From Terribacillus halophilus (GTDB lineage: Bacteria > Bacillota > Bacilli > Bacillales > Amphibacillaceae): 64,000 nt of DNA. Position numbers and translations under genes: made by a program. Positions within the stretch are counted from its first letter, which is position 1, and the number at the start of each line of letters is the position of its first letter. Positions 8,409 through 17,268 of the stretch are shown here, piece after piece. Under the pieces are notes generated by a model. It was given only the letters and a program-made list of their open reading frames with translations. It had not been told where the DNA came from and did no database searches. Location: contig NZ_FMZB01000012.1 in assembly GCF_900101385.1 (NCBI RefSeq), forward strand, positions 1 through 64,000, written 5' to 3'.

Positions 8409-9095
8409 CTAGTCGTTGATATTTCTGCTGTACATTCTTTTTGCTCCGTAAAGGAACGGCGTGGAGATGATGCTGACTACGAATTTCAGCACATATGTCG
8501 AAATAAAGATTTCCAACCATACGGTGCCTTCATAAGTCCCGGCGAAAGCAATTGTACAGAAGACGAGCGTATCCAGCAGCTGGCTGAGCATCGTGCTGAC
8601 ATTATTTCGCACCCAAAGGAATTTATCATCCGGAAGCACACGTTTGACAAGCGCGTACAGCCAGACATCGACATATTGACTGATGGCAAATGCAATCAAG
8701 CTTCCAAGTGCCACTCGGGGAATGAAACCGAATATCGTGCTGAGCGATGTTTGGGCAAAGTCACTTGGTGCCGGATTGAACAATAGGACGAACTGCATGA
8801 TCACAGTCATCATGATCAAGGTAGCAAAGCCGAGACCAACAGCTTTCCTGGCAATCTTCTTACCGTAATTCTCGTTCAATATATCCGAAGCCAAGAAGAT
8901 GGTACCATATATGATATTACCCATTGTTGCTGTCAATCCGAACAGCTCGATTGTCTTTGTTACTTGTATATTCGCAAGCACTGTTGCCATGCCGACCCAT
9001 ACGAACAATCCGAGACGTCCGAATAGCCGATACATGACCAACAGCAGGACGAAGTTTATAATGGAAAAAGCAATCCAAAGTAAATCATTATGCAA
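8409..9095 (-). CDS. ypdP: Queuosine precursor transporter (YhhQ/YpdP, VUT family)
   Basis: A 228-residue integral membrane protein of the vitamin uptake transporter (ECF-like) YhhQ family, thought to import queuosine precursors such as preQ0/preQ1. About six transmembrane segments are visible. The family motifs ASDILNENYGKKIARKAV (about 69-86) and the stretch SQYVDVWLYALVK (about 139-151) are present. The start is TTG 9095 preceded by AGGAGGAG. No preQ1 riboswitch could be recognised in the roughly 100 bases upstream. It is 12 bases upstream of ypeP in the same direction, so the two are probably co-transcribed. Confidence 0.88.
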   Translation of the reverse strand: MHNDLLWIAFSIINFVLLLVMYRLFGRLGLFVWVGMATVLANIQVTKTIELFGLTATMGNIIYGTIFLASDILNENYGKKIARKAVGLGFATLIMMTVIMQFVLLFNPAPSDFAQTSLSTIFGFIPRVALGSLIAFAISQYVDVWLYALVKRVLPDDKFLWVRNNVSTMLSQLLDTLVFCTIAFAGTYEGTVWLEIFISTYVLKFVVSIISTPFLYGAKRMYSRNIND

Positions 9096-9188
9096 TGCTG
9101 CTCCTCCTAGTGTAAATTACTTAGACAATGGAAGAGTATACGCGCTTTTCCAAGAGTATGCAACATATGGAAGGATTCTGATACAGAA

Positions 9189-9215
9189 AAGCGGCAATCC
9201 TGAGGATTGCCGCTT
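9189..9215 (-). terminator. Terminator of the cold-shock gene
   Basis: A perfect stem AAGCGGCAATCC/GGATTGCCGCTT with a 3-base loop; on the minus strand it runs into TTTT. It lies 10 bases after the cold-shock stop codon and separates that gene from ypdP. Confidence 0.85.
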
Positions 9216-9224
9216 GCGCTTATA

Positions 9225-9425
9225 TTATAGTTTTACCACGTTAGCTGCTTGAGGTCCTCTTTCTCCTTCGATTACTTCAAAGGATACTTCCTGACCTTCT
9301 TCAAGATTCTTGAAGCCTTCTTCCTGGATGGCGGAGTAATGTACAAACACATCGTTACCGTCCTCTACTTGAATGAACCCGTAACCTTTTTCAGCGTTGA
9401 ACCATTTTACAATTCCGTTTGGCAT
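9225..9425 (-). CDS. cspD: Cold-shock protein (CspB/CspD family)
   Basis: A 66-residue single cold-shock domain that binds single-stranded RNA and acts as an RNA chaperone. RNP1 is KGYGFIQV (about 13-20) and RNP2 is DVFVHYSAI (about 25-33); the protein ends AANVVKL as usual. AGGATAAGG precedes the ATG. A well-formed promoter lies about 165 bases upstream, giving a long 5' untranslated region typical of cold-shock mRNAs. Context (ypeP-ypdP side) resembles B. subtilis cspD, but paralogues are too alike to be sure of the letter. Confidence 0.93.
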   Translation of the reverse strand: MPNGIVKWFNAEKGYGFIQVEDGNDVFVHYSAIQEEGFKNLEEGQEVSFEVIEGERGPQAANVVKL

Positions 9426-9588
9426 ATTCCTTATCCTCCTAAAAGACGTTTCACAGAAAACGCATAAGATAATACAAAAAAGACGTGCATGAATTGAAAA
9501 AGGCAGTCTGCTAGAAGGGCGGAATTACTTTAGCTCCTCTAACAAGCTGCCGACGTTCGTATTCCGCTCATCTTGTTTGCTTGTCACA

Positions 9589-9617
9589 AATATAGCTTAT
9601 TTTGAAAAATGCGTCAA
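9589..9617 (-). promoter_or_regulatory. Promoter of the cold-shock gene
   Basis: On the minus strand TTGACG (9617-9612), a 17-base spacer and TATATT (9594-9589). Transcription from about 9582 would give a leader of about 155 bases with self-complementary stretches, as expected for a cold-responsive mRNA. The remaining stretch 9618-9807 holds no recognisable gene. Confidence 0.75.
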
Positions 9618-9807
9618 GTGGGGAAAAAGAAGGTTTTGTTGGGAAAGTAATCGCTTTCGGAATGAATTGAAAGGGTCTATCATTCCTTCTTTCTTGTCAA
9701 TTTGCGACATGTTTAGTTTTTAATATCAAGGAACGGTCTTCATTGAAGGGTTGATAGGATTCCATTACAATATAATTAATCGTATTTTGTCGGAAGGAGG
9801 CAGGCGA

Positions 9808-10659
9808 TTGACCATTCAAATAGGCGTGACCGGATGGGGTGATCATGACAAGCTTTATCCAGATGCGAAAGCGAGACAGCAGAAACTAAAGACATATGCG
9901 ACGCATTTTGAAGTGGTGGAGGTGGATGCTTCCTTTTACGCCATTCAACCAATCAGCAATTATACGAAGTGGGTCGAAGAGACTCCCGAACATTTTTCAT
10001 TCATCATTAAAGCACATCAGGATATGACAGGCCAAAGCCGCCGGAAAATGACACGTTCTGAAGCTGCTTCCTTGTTTGAACAATTTTTAGCATCGATTCA
10101 GCCTGTTGTCGAGGCTGGTAAGCTTGCTGCAATCTTATTTCAGTTTCCTCCTTGGTTCCAGGTAGAGAAGGCGAGCATTGATCGATTGCGTTATATACGT
10201 GAGCTGACAAAGGGATTGCCGGTAGCGATAGAATTCCGTCAGCAGTCTTGGTATGCAGAGGAGTACCGGGAAAGGACGCTCAGTTTGCTGCGTGAGCTGG
10301 AATTCATACATACAGTTTGCGATGAACCACAAGCAGGAAGCGGCTCTGTCCCTGTTGTGCCAGTGGCGACATATGATCAGTTGACACTTGTCCGATTCCA
10401 CGGCCGCAATGTTCATGGGTGGAATCAAAATGGGCGGGAGGATTGGCGCAAAGTGCGCTTTCTTTACCGATACAATCAGACAGAACTCATGGAATGGCGA
10501 AAGCTGGCACTTGCGTTGGAGCAATCCAGCAATCGTGTCATTCTGCTATTCAACAATAATTCCGGCGGTGATGCCAGTGACAATGCCAAGGATATGATGC
10601 AGCTCCTCGGACAAAAGCTGCCGGATCCGCCGCCGGAACAACTGAATCTATTTGATTAG
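9808..10659 (+). CDS. DUF72 family protein (YunF-like)
   Basis: A 283-residue DUF72 protein, a TIM-barrel-like fold of unknown biochemical role. Family landmarks are IGVTGWGDH (about 4-12), FEVVEVDASFYAIQP, a KAHQDMTG segment, LAAILFQFPPWF and FHGRN..GW. Start: TTG 9808 lies 7 bases after GGAAGGAGG (9792-9800); the longer in-frame start at 9751 lacks a ribosome site. Length fits B. subtilis YunF (about 282). It is followed after 15 bases by ypgQ, thyA and dfrA in the same direction, so all may share a transcript. Confidence 0.9.
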   Translation: MTIQIGVTGWGDHDKLYPDAKARQQKLKTYATHFEVVEVDASFYAIQPISNYTKWVEETPEHFSFIIKAHQDMTGQSRRKMTRSEAASLFEQFLASIQPVVEAGKLAAILFQFPPWFQVEKASIDRLRYIRELTKGLPVAIEFRQQSWYAEEYRERTLSLLRELEFIHTVCDEPQAGSGSVPVVPVATYDQLTLVRFHGRNVHGWNQNGREDWRKVRFLYRYNQTELMEWRKLALALEQSSNRVILLFNNNSGGDASDNAKDMMQLLGQKLPDPPPEQLNLFD

Positions 10660-10674
10660 AAAGGGCGATGAACG

Positions 10675-11289
10675 ATGGAACAGACGAAACAACTGGAAGA
10701 GATGGAGCGTTATGTCTACACCATCTTCCGCAAAGATGCGACAGGGCATGATTTCTATCATATGAAACGGGTAGCCAAGATGGGGAGGAAAATCGCGTTC
10801 GCAGAAGGGGCAGACCCATTTCTGACAGAAGCAATCGGCTGGATGCATGATATCGGGGATCATAAGCTGTTTGATGAGCCTGCAGATGCTGTGGCCGAGG
10901 CTCAAGGCTTCCTTCGCCGTATCGGATTGGAAGAAGACGTCATACAAGAAATATTTTTGGCTTGCCGGAATATTTCATTCAGTAAAGGACGCATGCCGGA
11001 TTCACTGGAAGGAAAGATCATCCAGGATGCAGACCGTTTGGATGCAATCGGCGCCATCGGAATCGCTCGTACGTTCGCTTTCGGCGGAGCAGCCAGCCGT
11101 CTCATCCACTGGCCAAATGACCCCAAGCATTCGAGCGTCCAGCATTTTTATGATAAACTATTGAAATTGAAAGAAACACTGCATACGAAAACAGCCGTAC
11201 ATATGGCTGCATCCAGGCATGCCTTCATGCAGGACTTCTTGGATCAGTTCTTTGCAGAATGGGATATGCCGTGTGATGATATACGATAA
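10675..11289 (+). CDS. ypgQ: HD-domain phosphohydrolase (YpgQ-like)
   Basis: A 204-residue HD-superfamily metal-dependent hydrolase. The metal ligands are visible as GHDFYH (about 24-29) and WMHDIGDH (about 61-68), with a later DADRLDAIGA (about 119-128). B. subtilis YpgQ, of the same length, has been described as a nucleotide pyrophosphohydrolase, so a role in nucleotide pool cleaning is plausible here. Placement directly upstream of thyA and dfrA supports nucleotide metabolism. AAAGGGCG precedes the ATG. Confidence 0.88.
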   Translation: MEQTKQLEEMERYVYTIFRKDATGHDFYHMKRVAKMGRKIAFAEGADPFLTEAIGWMHDIGDHKLFDEPADAVAEAQGFLRRIGLEEDVIQEIFLACRNISFSKGRMPDSLEGKIIQDADRLDAIGAIGIARTFAFGGAASRLIHWPNDPKHSSVQHFYDKLLKLKETLHTKTAVHMAASRHAFMQDFLDQFFAEWDMPCDDIR

Positions 11290-11304
11290 AGGAATGATAT
11301 TTAT

Positions 11305-12261
11305 ATGAAAACTTCTGAACAAGCCTATCTGGATTTATGCAGATACGTTTTGGAAAATGGCACGAAGAAAGAAGACCGTACAGGTACGGGCACAACCTCT
11401 GTTTTTGGCTATCAGATGCGTTTTGATCTTCAGCAAGGCTTTCCATTGCTGACAACAAAACGTGTTCCATTCCGGCTGATTGCAAGTGAACTGCTCTGGT
11501 TCCTCAAAGGAGATACGAATATCCGATATTTGTTGGAGCATAACAATAACATTTGGAATGAATGGGCTTTTAAAAACTGGGTGGAAAGTGATGTGTATGA
11601 CGGGCCGGATATGACCGACTTCGGACGCCGCTCCTTGCAGAATGAGGATTTTCGGGACGTATATGAAACACAGATGGAAAAATTCAAGCAGCTGGTCCTT
11701 GCCGATGATGCATTCAGCGAACGCTTCGGCCATCTTGGCGATGTTTATGGCAAACAGTGGCGAAACTGGAAGACGACAAAAGGAGAAAGCATCGATCAAT
11801 TGCAAGATGTAATTGAAACGATCAAGAAAAATCCTGATTCCAGAAGATTGATAGTTTCCGCATGGAACCCGGAAGATGTCCCGACGATGGCGCTTCCGCC
11901 ATGCCATACGATGTTTCAGTTCTATGTGGCCGACAATAAGCTTTCTTGCCAGCTGTATCAACGCAGCGGAGATATCTTCCTCGGCATCCCATTCAATATT
12001 GCCAGCTACAGTTTGCTCACCCATCTCATTGCCAAGGAATGCGGATTGGAAGTCGGGGAATTCATCCATACGATCGGTGATGCCCACTTGTATTTGAATC
12101 ATCTTGAACAAGTGGAAGTGCAGCTGAGCCGAACACCGAAAGCATTGCCATCCTTGGCAATCAAAGATAGCTTCAGCTCGGTTTTTGATGCATCGATGGA
12201 GGATTTGGAAATCATCGGATACGAACCGCATCCGGCAATAAAGGCACCTGTTGCCGTTTAA
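11305..12261 (+). CDS. thyA: Thymidylate synthase
   Basis: A 318-residue enzyme that makes dTMP from dUMP with 5,10-methylene-tetrahydrofolate. The catalytic cysteine is Cys200 in [11 protein letters not shown]. The phosphate-binding Arg motif RTGTGT (about 25-30), the dUMP-binding [11 protein letters not shown] and the folate-binding [12 protein letters not shown] stretch are all present. The length is that of the long ThyA type (L. casei-like, with a roughly 50-residue insertion after residue 90) rather than the 264-residue B. subtilis ThyB. It precedes dfrA by 11 bases, the usual thymidylate cycle operon. Confidence 0.97.
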   Translation: MKTSEQAYLDLCRYVLENGTKKEDRTGTGTTSVFGYQMRFDLQQGFPLLTTKRVPFRLIASELLWFLKGDTNIRYLLEHNNNIWNEWAFKNWVESDVYDGPDMTDFGRRSLQNEDFRDVYETQMEKFKQLVLADDAFSERFGHLGDVYGKQWRNWKTTKGESIDQLQDVIETIKKNPDSRRLIVSAWNPEDVPTMALPPCHTMFQFYVADNKLSCQLYQRSGDIFLGIPFNIASYSLLTHLIAKECGLEVGEFIHTIGDAHLYLNHLEQVEVQLSRTPKALPSLAIKDSFSSVFDASMEDLEIIGYEPHPAIKAPVAV

Positions 12262-12272
12262 GGAGGATCAGT

Positions 12273-12767
12273 ATGATTTCACTATTATTCGCAATGGATC
12301 AAAACCGTGGTATCGGATATGAAAATGACATGCCATGGCATCTTCCGCGTGACTTGCGATTTTTCAAAGAGAAGACGACCAACCAAATCATCGTAATGGG
12401 CAGAAAGACACTCGATTCGATGAACGGAGCATTGCCGAATCGGGACAACGTCGTCCTTACGAGGGATAAAGCGTTTCAAGCAAAAGATGTCACTGTCTTG
12501 CATAGCGTGGAAGAAGTGAAGGAATTAGCGGACAAGCATGCGGAGCAAGAAATTTTCATCATCGGTGGAAGTGAGCTATTTTCGCAGACATTGAATATTG
12601 CTGATCGTATTTATATGACGTATATAGAAGAAAGCTTCCCTGCAGATCGTTTTTTCCCTGACTTTCCTTTGGAAGAATGGCAGGAAACAAAAAGGGAAAA
12701 AGGGACGAAGGATGAGAAGAATCCCTATGATTATTACTTCATCCAATATGATCGGGTGACAAACTGA
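12273..12767 (+). CDS. dfrA: Dihydrofolate reductase
   Basis: A 164-residue NADPH-dependent reductase that regenerates tetrahydrofolate after thymidylate synthase. Visible are the N-terminal AMDQNRGIGYENDMPWHLPRD segment (Met20 loop, with the acidic Asp of the folate site), the cofactor motif VMGRKTLDS (about 45-53) and IIGGSELF (about 95-102). AAGGAGG precedes the ATG at normal distance. The stop codon abuts the ATG of a 35-codon frame, suggesting translational coupling. Confidence 0.97.
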   Translation: MISLLFAMDQNRGIGYENDMPWHLPRDLRFFKEKTTNQIIVMGRKTLDSMNGALPNRDNVVLTRDKAFQAKDVTVLHSVEEVKELADKHAEQEIFIIGGSELFSQTLNIADRIYMTYIEESFPADRFFPDFPLEEWQETKREKGTKDEKNPYDYYFIQYDRVTN

Positions 12768-12875
12768 ATGTTGTATGTATTCTTGCCTCCTGCTTGCTTT
12801 TTCCTGTTGATCGCATGGACAATCTATTTCCCGGTTTGGAGTAAAAGCGATGCAGTGCAGAAAGAGGGTGAATGA
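12768..12875 (+). CDS. Possible 35-residue membrane peptide between dfrA and yozE
   Basis: An ATG immediately after the dfrA stop opens a 35-codon frame: MLYVFLPPACFFLLIAWTIY, then FPVWSKSDAVQKEGE. It has one hydrophobic segment (about 3-22) and a charged tail, so a single-pass membrane peptide is likely. GGGTGA lies 8 bases upstream inside dfrA. Its own stop codon ends exactly where the yozE ATG begins, and its last codons contain the yozE ribosome site. I know no named family; coupling to both neighbours argues that it is translated. Confidence 0.55.
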   Translation: MLYVFLPPACFFLLIAWTIYFPVWSKSDAVQKEGE

Positions 12876-13088
12876 ATGCGGTCTTTTTACCATTTTATGA
12901 TGACATATCGGGGTCGAAAAAAGCCCACGGATGAAAGCAAACTTGCTGACTGGATGTTTGCAGATCATAATTTCCCGAAACATAGCGCATCTTATGATGA
13001 AATCAGTGAATACTTGGAATGGAATAGTCCTTTCCATGGAGCATTGCAGGTTTTTGACCGGCTATGGCGGACATATGAAACAATGTAA
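12876..13088 (+). CDS. yozE: YozE family protein (UPF0346)
   Basis: A 70-residue soluble helical protein of the YozE/UPF0346 family (SAM-like fold). The landmark start is RSFYHFMMTYRG, then ADWMFADHNFPKHS and a C-terminal DRLWRTYETM. Its function is unknown. The ATG is preceded by GAGGGTG, which sits in the end of the preceding small frame. A terminator follows within about 12 bases. Confidence 0.92.
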   Translation: MRSFYHFMMTYRGRKKPTDESKLADWMFADHNFPKHSASYDEISEYLEWNSPFHGALQVFDRLWRTYETM

Positions 13089-13099
13089 TAAATGAATGG

Positions 13100-13131
13100 T
13101 ATGCCTGTATCACTAGATGCAGGCATTTTTT
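13100..13131 (+). terminator. Terminator after yozE
   Basis: The stem ATGCCTGTA/TGCAGGCAT around 13101-13126 is followed by TTTTTTA. It separates the thyA-dfrA-yozE transcript from the plsY operon. Confidence 0.85.
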
Positions 13132-13165
13132 ATGGGATCTTTAGGTAAAATTTTGTCAAATGTCA

Positions 13166-13194
13166 TTGAAAGTTCAGATATTTATTTATACTAT
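13166..13194 (+). promoter_or_regulatory. Putative SigA promoter of the plsY operon
   Basis: TTGAAA (13166-13171), 17-base spacer, TACTAT (13189-13194), 30 bases upstream of the chosen plsY start. Confidence 0.65.
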
Positions 13195-13224
13195 GGAAAT
13201 ATCGCTAGGTGGTGGTATACGATT

Positions 13225-13821
13225 ATGGAATCCATTGGGTTTGCTTTAGTGAGTATCTTCTTAGCTTATCTGTTTGGCTCGCTTAATGCGGCCTACTATA
13301 TGATGAAATGGAAGCATGGAACAGATATCCGTACGACTGGAAGCGGGAATGCCGGTGCAACAAATGCAGGCAGGGCAATGGGCAAGAAGGGGTTCCTTCT
13401 GGTGCTTCTGTTTGATTTAGCCAAAGGAATGCTTGCTGTTTTGTTTGTTCGATATAGCGGTCAGGCTGAACTTATTGAGGGTCTGAGTGTCATTGCAGCA
13501 GTATTGGGTCATATTTTCCCGGCTCAGCTCCGTTTCAAGGGGGGAAAAGGAATCGCTGTGTCTCTCGGGGCACTTGTCATCTTTTCCTATCAAGCAACTT
13601 TCCTGCTGCTTGCTATATTTCTATGCATCTATCTTTTCTTGAGAAGGTTCAGCATCTCCGGGCTGCTCGCTTATGGCTGTACAGCCGTCCTGCTTCCGCT
13701 TTTACGTTTTGATCTGCTGACAATCGCTGTTTACGTTGTAGTGACTGTCTTTATCTTGGCAGCCCACCATACACATTTGAAAGCTGCCTGGAGCTATTTG
13801 CTATTACGTAACGAAAGGTGA
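13225..13821 (+). CDS. plsY: Acyl-phosphate:glycerol-3-phosphate acyltransferase PlsY
   Basis: A 198-residue polytopic membrane enzyme that moves the acyl chain from acyl-phosphate to glycerol-3-phosphate, making lysophosphatidic acid, the first phospholipid step. Family motifs: FGSLNAAY (about 15-22), RTTGSGNAGATNAGR (about 36-50) and FPAQLRFKGGKGIAV (about 100-114). ATG 13225 was picked because AGGTGGTGG lies 9 bases upstream and the protein then has normal length; the longer frame from 13117 would start inside the preceding terminator. It does not lie beside parE as in B. subtilis but heads an operon with an aminotransferase fusion and an LtaS-like gene. It may be a second PlsY. Confidence 0.93.
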   Translation: MESIGFALVSIFLAYLFGSLNAAYYMMKWKHGTDIRTTGSGNAGATNAGRAMGKKGFLLVLLFDLAKGMLAVLFVRYSGQAELIEGLSVIAAVLGHIFPAQLRFKGGKGIAVSLGALVIFSYQATFLLLAIFLCIYLFLRRFSISGLLAYGCTAVLLPLLRFDLLTIAVYVVVTVFILAAHHTHLKAAWSYLLLRNER

Positions 13822-13827
13822 CATACG

Positions 13828-15429
13828 ATGAATTCGACACAATTACATTATAAAATTGCAACAGAACCATGGGAGTTCGAACAAATACACGCCCTCAACT
13901 ACCGGACGTTTACGGAGGAAATCCCACAGTACGAAGCCAATCGGGAACGTAAGAGAATCGATCGATTCAATGAGGAAAATACATATATAATCGGTATTGA
14001 TAAAGAGAAGGTAGTTGCCATGATCGCTATCCGTTCTGTCAGGCCATTTTCATTAGATGATAAATTGGACGACTTGGATAGCTACCTGCCTCCCCATACG
14101 GCTAAATGCGAAATAAGATTGCTAGCCGTAGAGCAAGCATATCGGGATAGCTTTGTATTCTTCAGGCTGGCTGAAGCCCTTATTGATTACTGTTTGAAAA
14201 ATGGTTTTGATATGGCTGTGATTTCCGGCATCTTACGCCAGCAGAAATTATATAAGCATATGGGATTCGTTCCATTTGGACCATTGAATGGTTCCGGGGT
14301 TGCGCAGTACCAGCCGATGTATGTGACCGAGCCGTTGTTTCAGAAGAAAGCACGTGCCTTTGAACGTATACTCCTGAACAGGCAAGAGCCGAGCAGTTTT
14401 TTGCCCGGACCCGTTCCAATGGCAGAGCAAGTGAAAAAGGCAATGGGAGAGACGGCAGGTTCCCATCGTGCACCAGCTTTTCTTGATCAGCTTGATCAGC
14501 TTCGCGGAAGATTGAGAAGTCTGACCCATGCAGCTCATGTCCAGATTCTGCTCGGCTCTGGTACTTTAGGAAACGATGCGGTGGCAGCGCAGTTGCGAAA
14601 TCTTGATCAATATGGTCTCATCCTTGTGAATGGCGAGTTTGGTTCCCGGCTGACCGATCATGCCAGGAGGGCAGGTCTGCGCTTTGCCACATTGGAAATC
14701 CCTTGGGGAGAAAGCTTCGATTATGAACATGTACTGACTGAAGCCAAAGCAAATGATGCTGCTTGGATTTGGGCAGTCCATTCGGAAACTTCCACCGGTG
14801 TGCTGCAAGACATGGACCGGCTGAAATACATAGCAAACAAGACTGACAGCAAACTGATTCTGGACTGCTGCAGTTCCCTTGGCAATGTACCAATCGATTT
14901 ACAGGGCGTTTATATGGCAACCGCAGGCAGCGGGAAAGGATTGGCTTCTTACGCCGGTTTAGCTTTCGTCTTTTACCATCATCCAATCCCGATCTCGGAT
15001 AATATCCCGCGCTATTTGGATTTGGGCCTTTACCATGCATATGGCAGTGCGCCATTCACGCACTCTTCCAACTTGATAAGCGCGTTATCGGCAGCAATCG
15101 AACAATGGGAAGATAAACAACTGCTAAAGCGGGTTCGGGAATTGACAGATAAACTAGTCACATTATGTAGGCTGAAAGGGCTGACACTCTTGACAGAATC
15201 GGCATATACACCTGGCATTGTCACGATTGTGGTGCCTAGAGAGCTTCGTGCGGACATCGTCGGCAGGGAAGTTGCCCGAAAAGGCTATTTGATCAGCTGC
15301 AATAGCAGTTACCTTATTGAACGCAATTGGGTGCAAATTTCCGTCATGGGGCATCACCAGGAGAAGGATTTGGAAGGCGTTACCGATACACTTTCCACTC
15401 TGATTCGAAAGAAGGAAACATTCGTTTGA
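13828..15429 (+). CDS. GNAT acyltransferase fused to class V aminotransferase
   Basis: A 533-residue two-domain protein. Residues 1-180 look like a GNAT fold related to autoinducer/N-acyl-amino-acid synthases (NYRTFTEEIPQY, then CEIRLLAVEQAYRDS and YKHMGF). Residues about 190-530 are an AGXT/PhnW-like PLP enzyme: LPGPVPMAEQV (192-202), GSGTLGNDAV (243-252), HSETSTG (318-324), PLP-nitrogen Asp346 in LDCCSS, Schiff-base Lys370 in GSGKGL. Key residues are present, so it should be active. Substrates are unknown; the sequence suggests transamination or cleavage of a small amine plus N-acylation. It lies 6 bases after plsY and overlaps the LtaS-like gene by one base, so it probably serves envelope lipid or teichoic acid chemistry. 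Reading it as AEP or serine-glyoxylate aminotransferase is possible but unsupported. Confidence 0.82.
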   Translation: MNSTQLHYKIATEPWEFEQIHALNYRTFTEEIPQYEANRERKRIDRFNEENTYIIGIDKEKVVAMIAIRSVRPFSLDDKLDDLDSYLPPHTAKCEIRLLAVEQAYRDSFVFFRLAEALIDYCLKNGFDMAVISGILRQQKLYKHMGFVPFGPLNGSGVAQYQPMYVTEPLFQKKARAFERILLNRQEPSSFLPGPVPMAEQVKKAMGETAGSHRAPAFLDQLDQLRGRLRSLTHAAHVQILLGSGTLGNDAVAAQLRNLDQYGLILVNGEFGSRLTDHARRAGLRFATLEIPWGESFDYEHVLTEAKANDAAWIWAVHSETSTGVLQDMDRLKYIANKTDSKLILDCCSSLGNVPIDLQGVYMATAGSGKGLASYAGLAFVFYHHPIPISDNIPRYLDLGLYHAYGSAPFTHSSNLISALSAAIEQWEDKQLLKRVRELTDKLVTLCRLKGLTLLTESAYTPGIVTIVVPRELRADIVGREVARKGYLISCNSSYLIERNWVQISVMGHHQEKDLEGVTDTLSTLIRKKETFV

Positions 15430-17264
15430 TGAATCTTTTAACCACCGCTAAAGGATTCTGTTCGATTGGAGCAGTTCTCCTATTGAGTAAAATGTATCTT
15501 ATTTGCATCATCTATTTCGATTTACCATTATATGAGCCATTCGATTACATTCAATTGTTCCTGTCCTGTATGTCGTCGATCGCAATTTTATCGTTATTGC
15601 TGTATTTGTTTACGAAGAAATTGCGTGCCGGTGCATTCTTGCTTTTACATATTATTTTGACCGGGATCTTGTATGGCAATTTATTATATTTTCGCTTTTA
15701 TATCGACTTTGTCACACTGCCGATTCTATTCCAATTCAAGAACGTTGGCGGTCTTAGCCAGAGCACGGCTGAGTTGATGGATCCACTCGATCTGATTCTA
15801 TTCGTTGATACAGTGATCCTGCTTGTGTGGTGGATTCTCAAAAGACCAAAACCAATCTCTTTCAAGGGGAAGCATAAAGGGATATTTGCAAGCCTCACCG
15901 CTCTGCTTATCGGAATCAATATTGGCATCTCCCATATCGGAGCCGGAGATCAGCATGATGGCAGCTATAACCGATCGGCGATGGTCAGTACGCTCGGACC
16001 GGTTTACTATCATGGATATGATATTTATCAAACGGTGCGAGCTGAGCTCAGCAGTACGTTTGCGACAAAACAGGATTATGAGAAGGCTGCTGCTTATCTG
16101 GATTCTGCCGATACGGATATCACGTCACAGTACTTTGGTGTGGCTAAAGGAAAGAACGTCATCCTGGTAAACTTGGAATCGACGCAGCAATTTGTCATTG
16201 GCAGAAAAGTGAAGGGGGAGGAAATCACTCCCTTCATGAACAGCTTGATTGAGGACAGTTTTTATTTTGACCAGATCTACCATCAGACAGCACAAGGGAA
16301 GACATCGGATGCTGAATTCATGTTCGATCAATCCTTTTACCCGCTTGCCAGTGGTTCCGTATACGTGAGACGGCCGGAAAACGAATATATCGCCATGCCG
16401 GAAATCCTGGCAAAGTCCGGTTATCAGAGTGCTTCTTTCCACGGCAATGTCGGCAGTTTTTGGAATAGGGAAAAAGCGTATGACGCTTTCGGCTATGATA
16501 GATTCTTCTCCAAGGATGCTTATCAAGTATCGGATGAGAATTCGGTTAATTACGGCATCAAGGATGAAGCTTTCCTCAATCAGTCCATGCCTTATCTCGA
16601 GGATTTGAAGCAGCCATTTTACAGCAAGTTCCTGCTGCTTACGAATCATTTCCCATTCCTGTTGGATGAAGAGGATGTGTTATTGGACGAGGCAGACACG
16701 GGGCTGGAGGTTGTAGATCGTTATTTCCAGACAGTTCGTTACGAGGATGAAGCACTTAAGGAATTCTTCTCCGAATTGAAACGCTCTGGATTATATGAGA
16801 ATTCCATCATTGTGCTCATAGGCGATCATTATGGAATCTCCGAAAACTATTATGATGGTATTGCGTCTTACTTGGATGAGGATCTGTCCGTACCACAGGA
16901 ACTCGATTTACAGCAGGTACCATTGATCATCCATGTACCTGGCCAGGAGGGGGAAACTTTCCATAGTCCCGGTGGACAAATCGATATTCAGCCTACAATC
17001 CTGCATCTGCTCGGTGTGGATACAGCGGACTACCCGAATTTCGGTCAAGATTTGCTTGCACTGGAGCGCGATCCTTTCGTTGTCTTCCGTGACGGCGATT
17101 TCGTAACAGAAGAAGTCATCTATACAGCCCAGCTTTGCTATGATAAAGCATCTACTAAGCAAACAAACATGAACAGATGCTCACCATATTTTGAGAAACG
17201 GAATAAAGAACTTTATTATTCAGACGCCATCTTGAATGGTGATCTGCTCCGTTTCGCTGATTGA
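15429..17264 (+). CDS. LtaS-like glycerolphosphate transferase (sulfatase fold)
   Basis: A 611-residue membrane enzyme of the lipoteichoic acid synthase family, which polymerises or transfers glycerolphosphate from phosphatidylglycerol on the outer membrane face. About five transmembrane segments (residues 10-170) are followed by an extracellular sulfatase-fold domain. The active site is intact: Glu250 (NLEST), nucleophile Thr292 (GKTSDAEF), the W345..R region, His407 (TNHFPF) and Asp466-His467 (GDHYG). The start at 15429 shares one base with the upstream stop (TGATG), which implies coupled translation; a longer frame from 15327 lies wholly inside the upstream gene. Whether it makes full LTA, a primer or decorates another lipid cannot be told. 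A terminator follows. Confidence 0.92.
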   Translation: MNLLTTAKGFCSIGAVLLLSKMYLICIIYFDLPLYEPFDYIQLFLSCMSSIAILSLLLYLFTKKLRAGAFLLLHIILTGILYGNLLYFRFYIDFVTLPILFQFKNVGGLSQSTAELMDPLDLILFVDTVILLVWWILKRPKPISFKGKHKGIFASLTALLIGINIGISHIGAGDQHDGSYNRSAMVSTLGPVYYHGYDIYQTVRAELSSTFATKQDYEKAAAYLDSADTDITSQYFGVAKGKNVILVNLESTQQFVIGRKVKGEEITPFMNSLIEDSFYFDQIYHQTAQGKTSDAEFMFDQSFYPLASGSVYVRRPENEYIAMPEILAKSGYQSASFHGNVGSFWNREKAYDAFGYDRFFSKDAYQVSDENSVNYGIKDEAFLNQSMPYLEDLKQPFYSKFLLLTNHFPFLLDEEDVLLDEADTGLEVVDRYFQTVRYEDEALKEFFSELKRSGLYENSIIVLIGDHYGISENYYDGIASYLDEDLSVPQELDLQQVPLIIHVPGQEGETFHSPGGQIDIQPTILHLLGVDTADYPNFGQDLLALERDPFVVFRDGDFVTEEVIYTAQLCYDKASTKQTNMNRCSPYFEKRNKELYYSDAILNGDLLRFAD

Positions 17265-17268
17265 ATGC

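Noticed and set aside
9096-9188. preQ1 riboswitch upstream of the queuosine precursor transporter
   Set aside because: The AGAGGTTCTAGC-type hairpin and ACACCCTC-like tail of preQ1 aptamers could not be found on the minus strand.
13117-13224. N-terminal extension of PlsY in frame from 13117
   Set aside because: It begins inside the yozE terminator, precedes the promoter and has no ribosome site; PlsY homology starts at 13225.
15327-15428. Upstream extension of the LtaS-like gene
   Set aside because: The 34 extra codons lie wholly inside the aminotransferase gene in another frame and do not look like a membrane protein N-terminus; the TGATG overlap marks the start.
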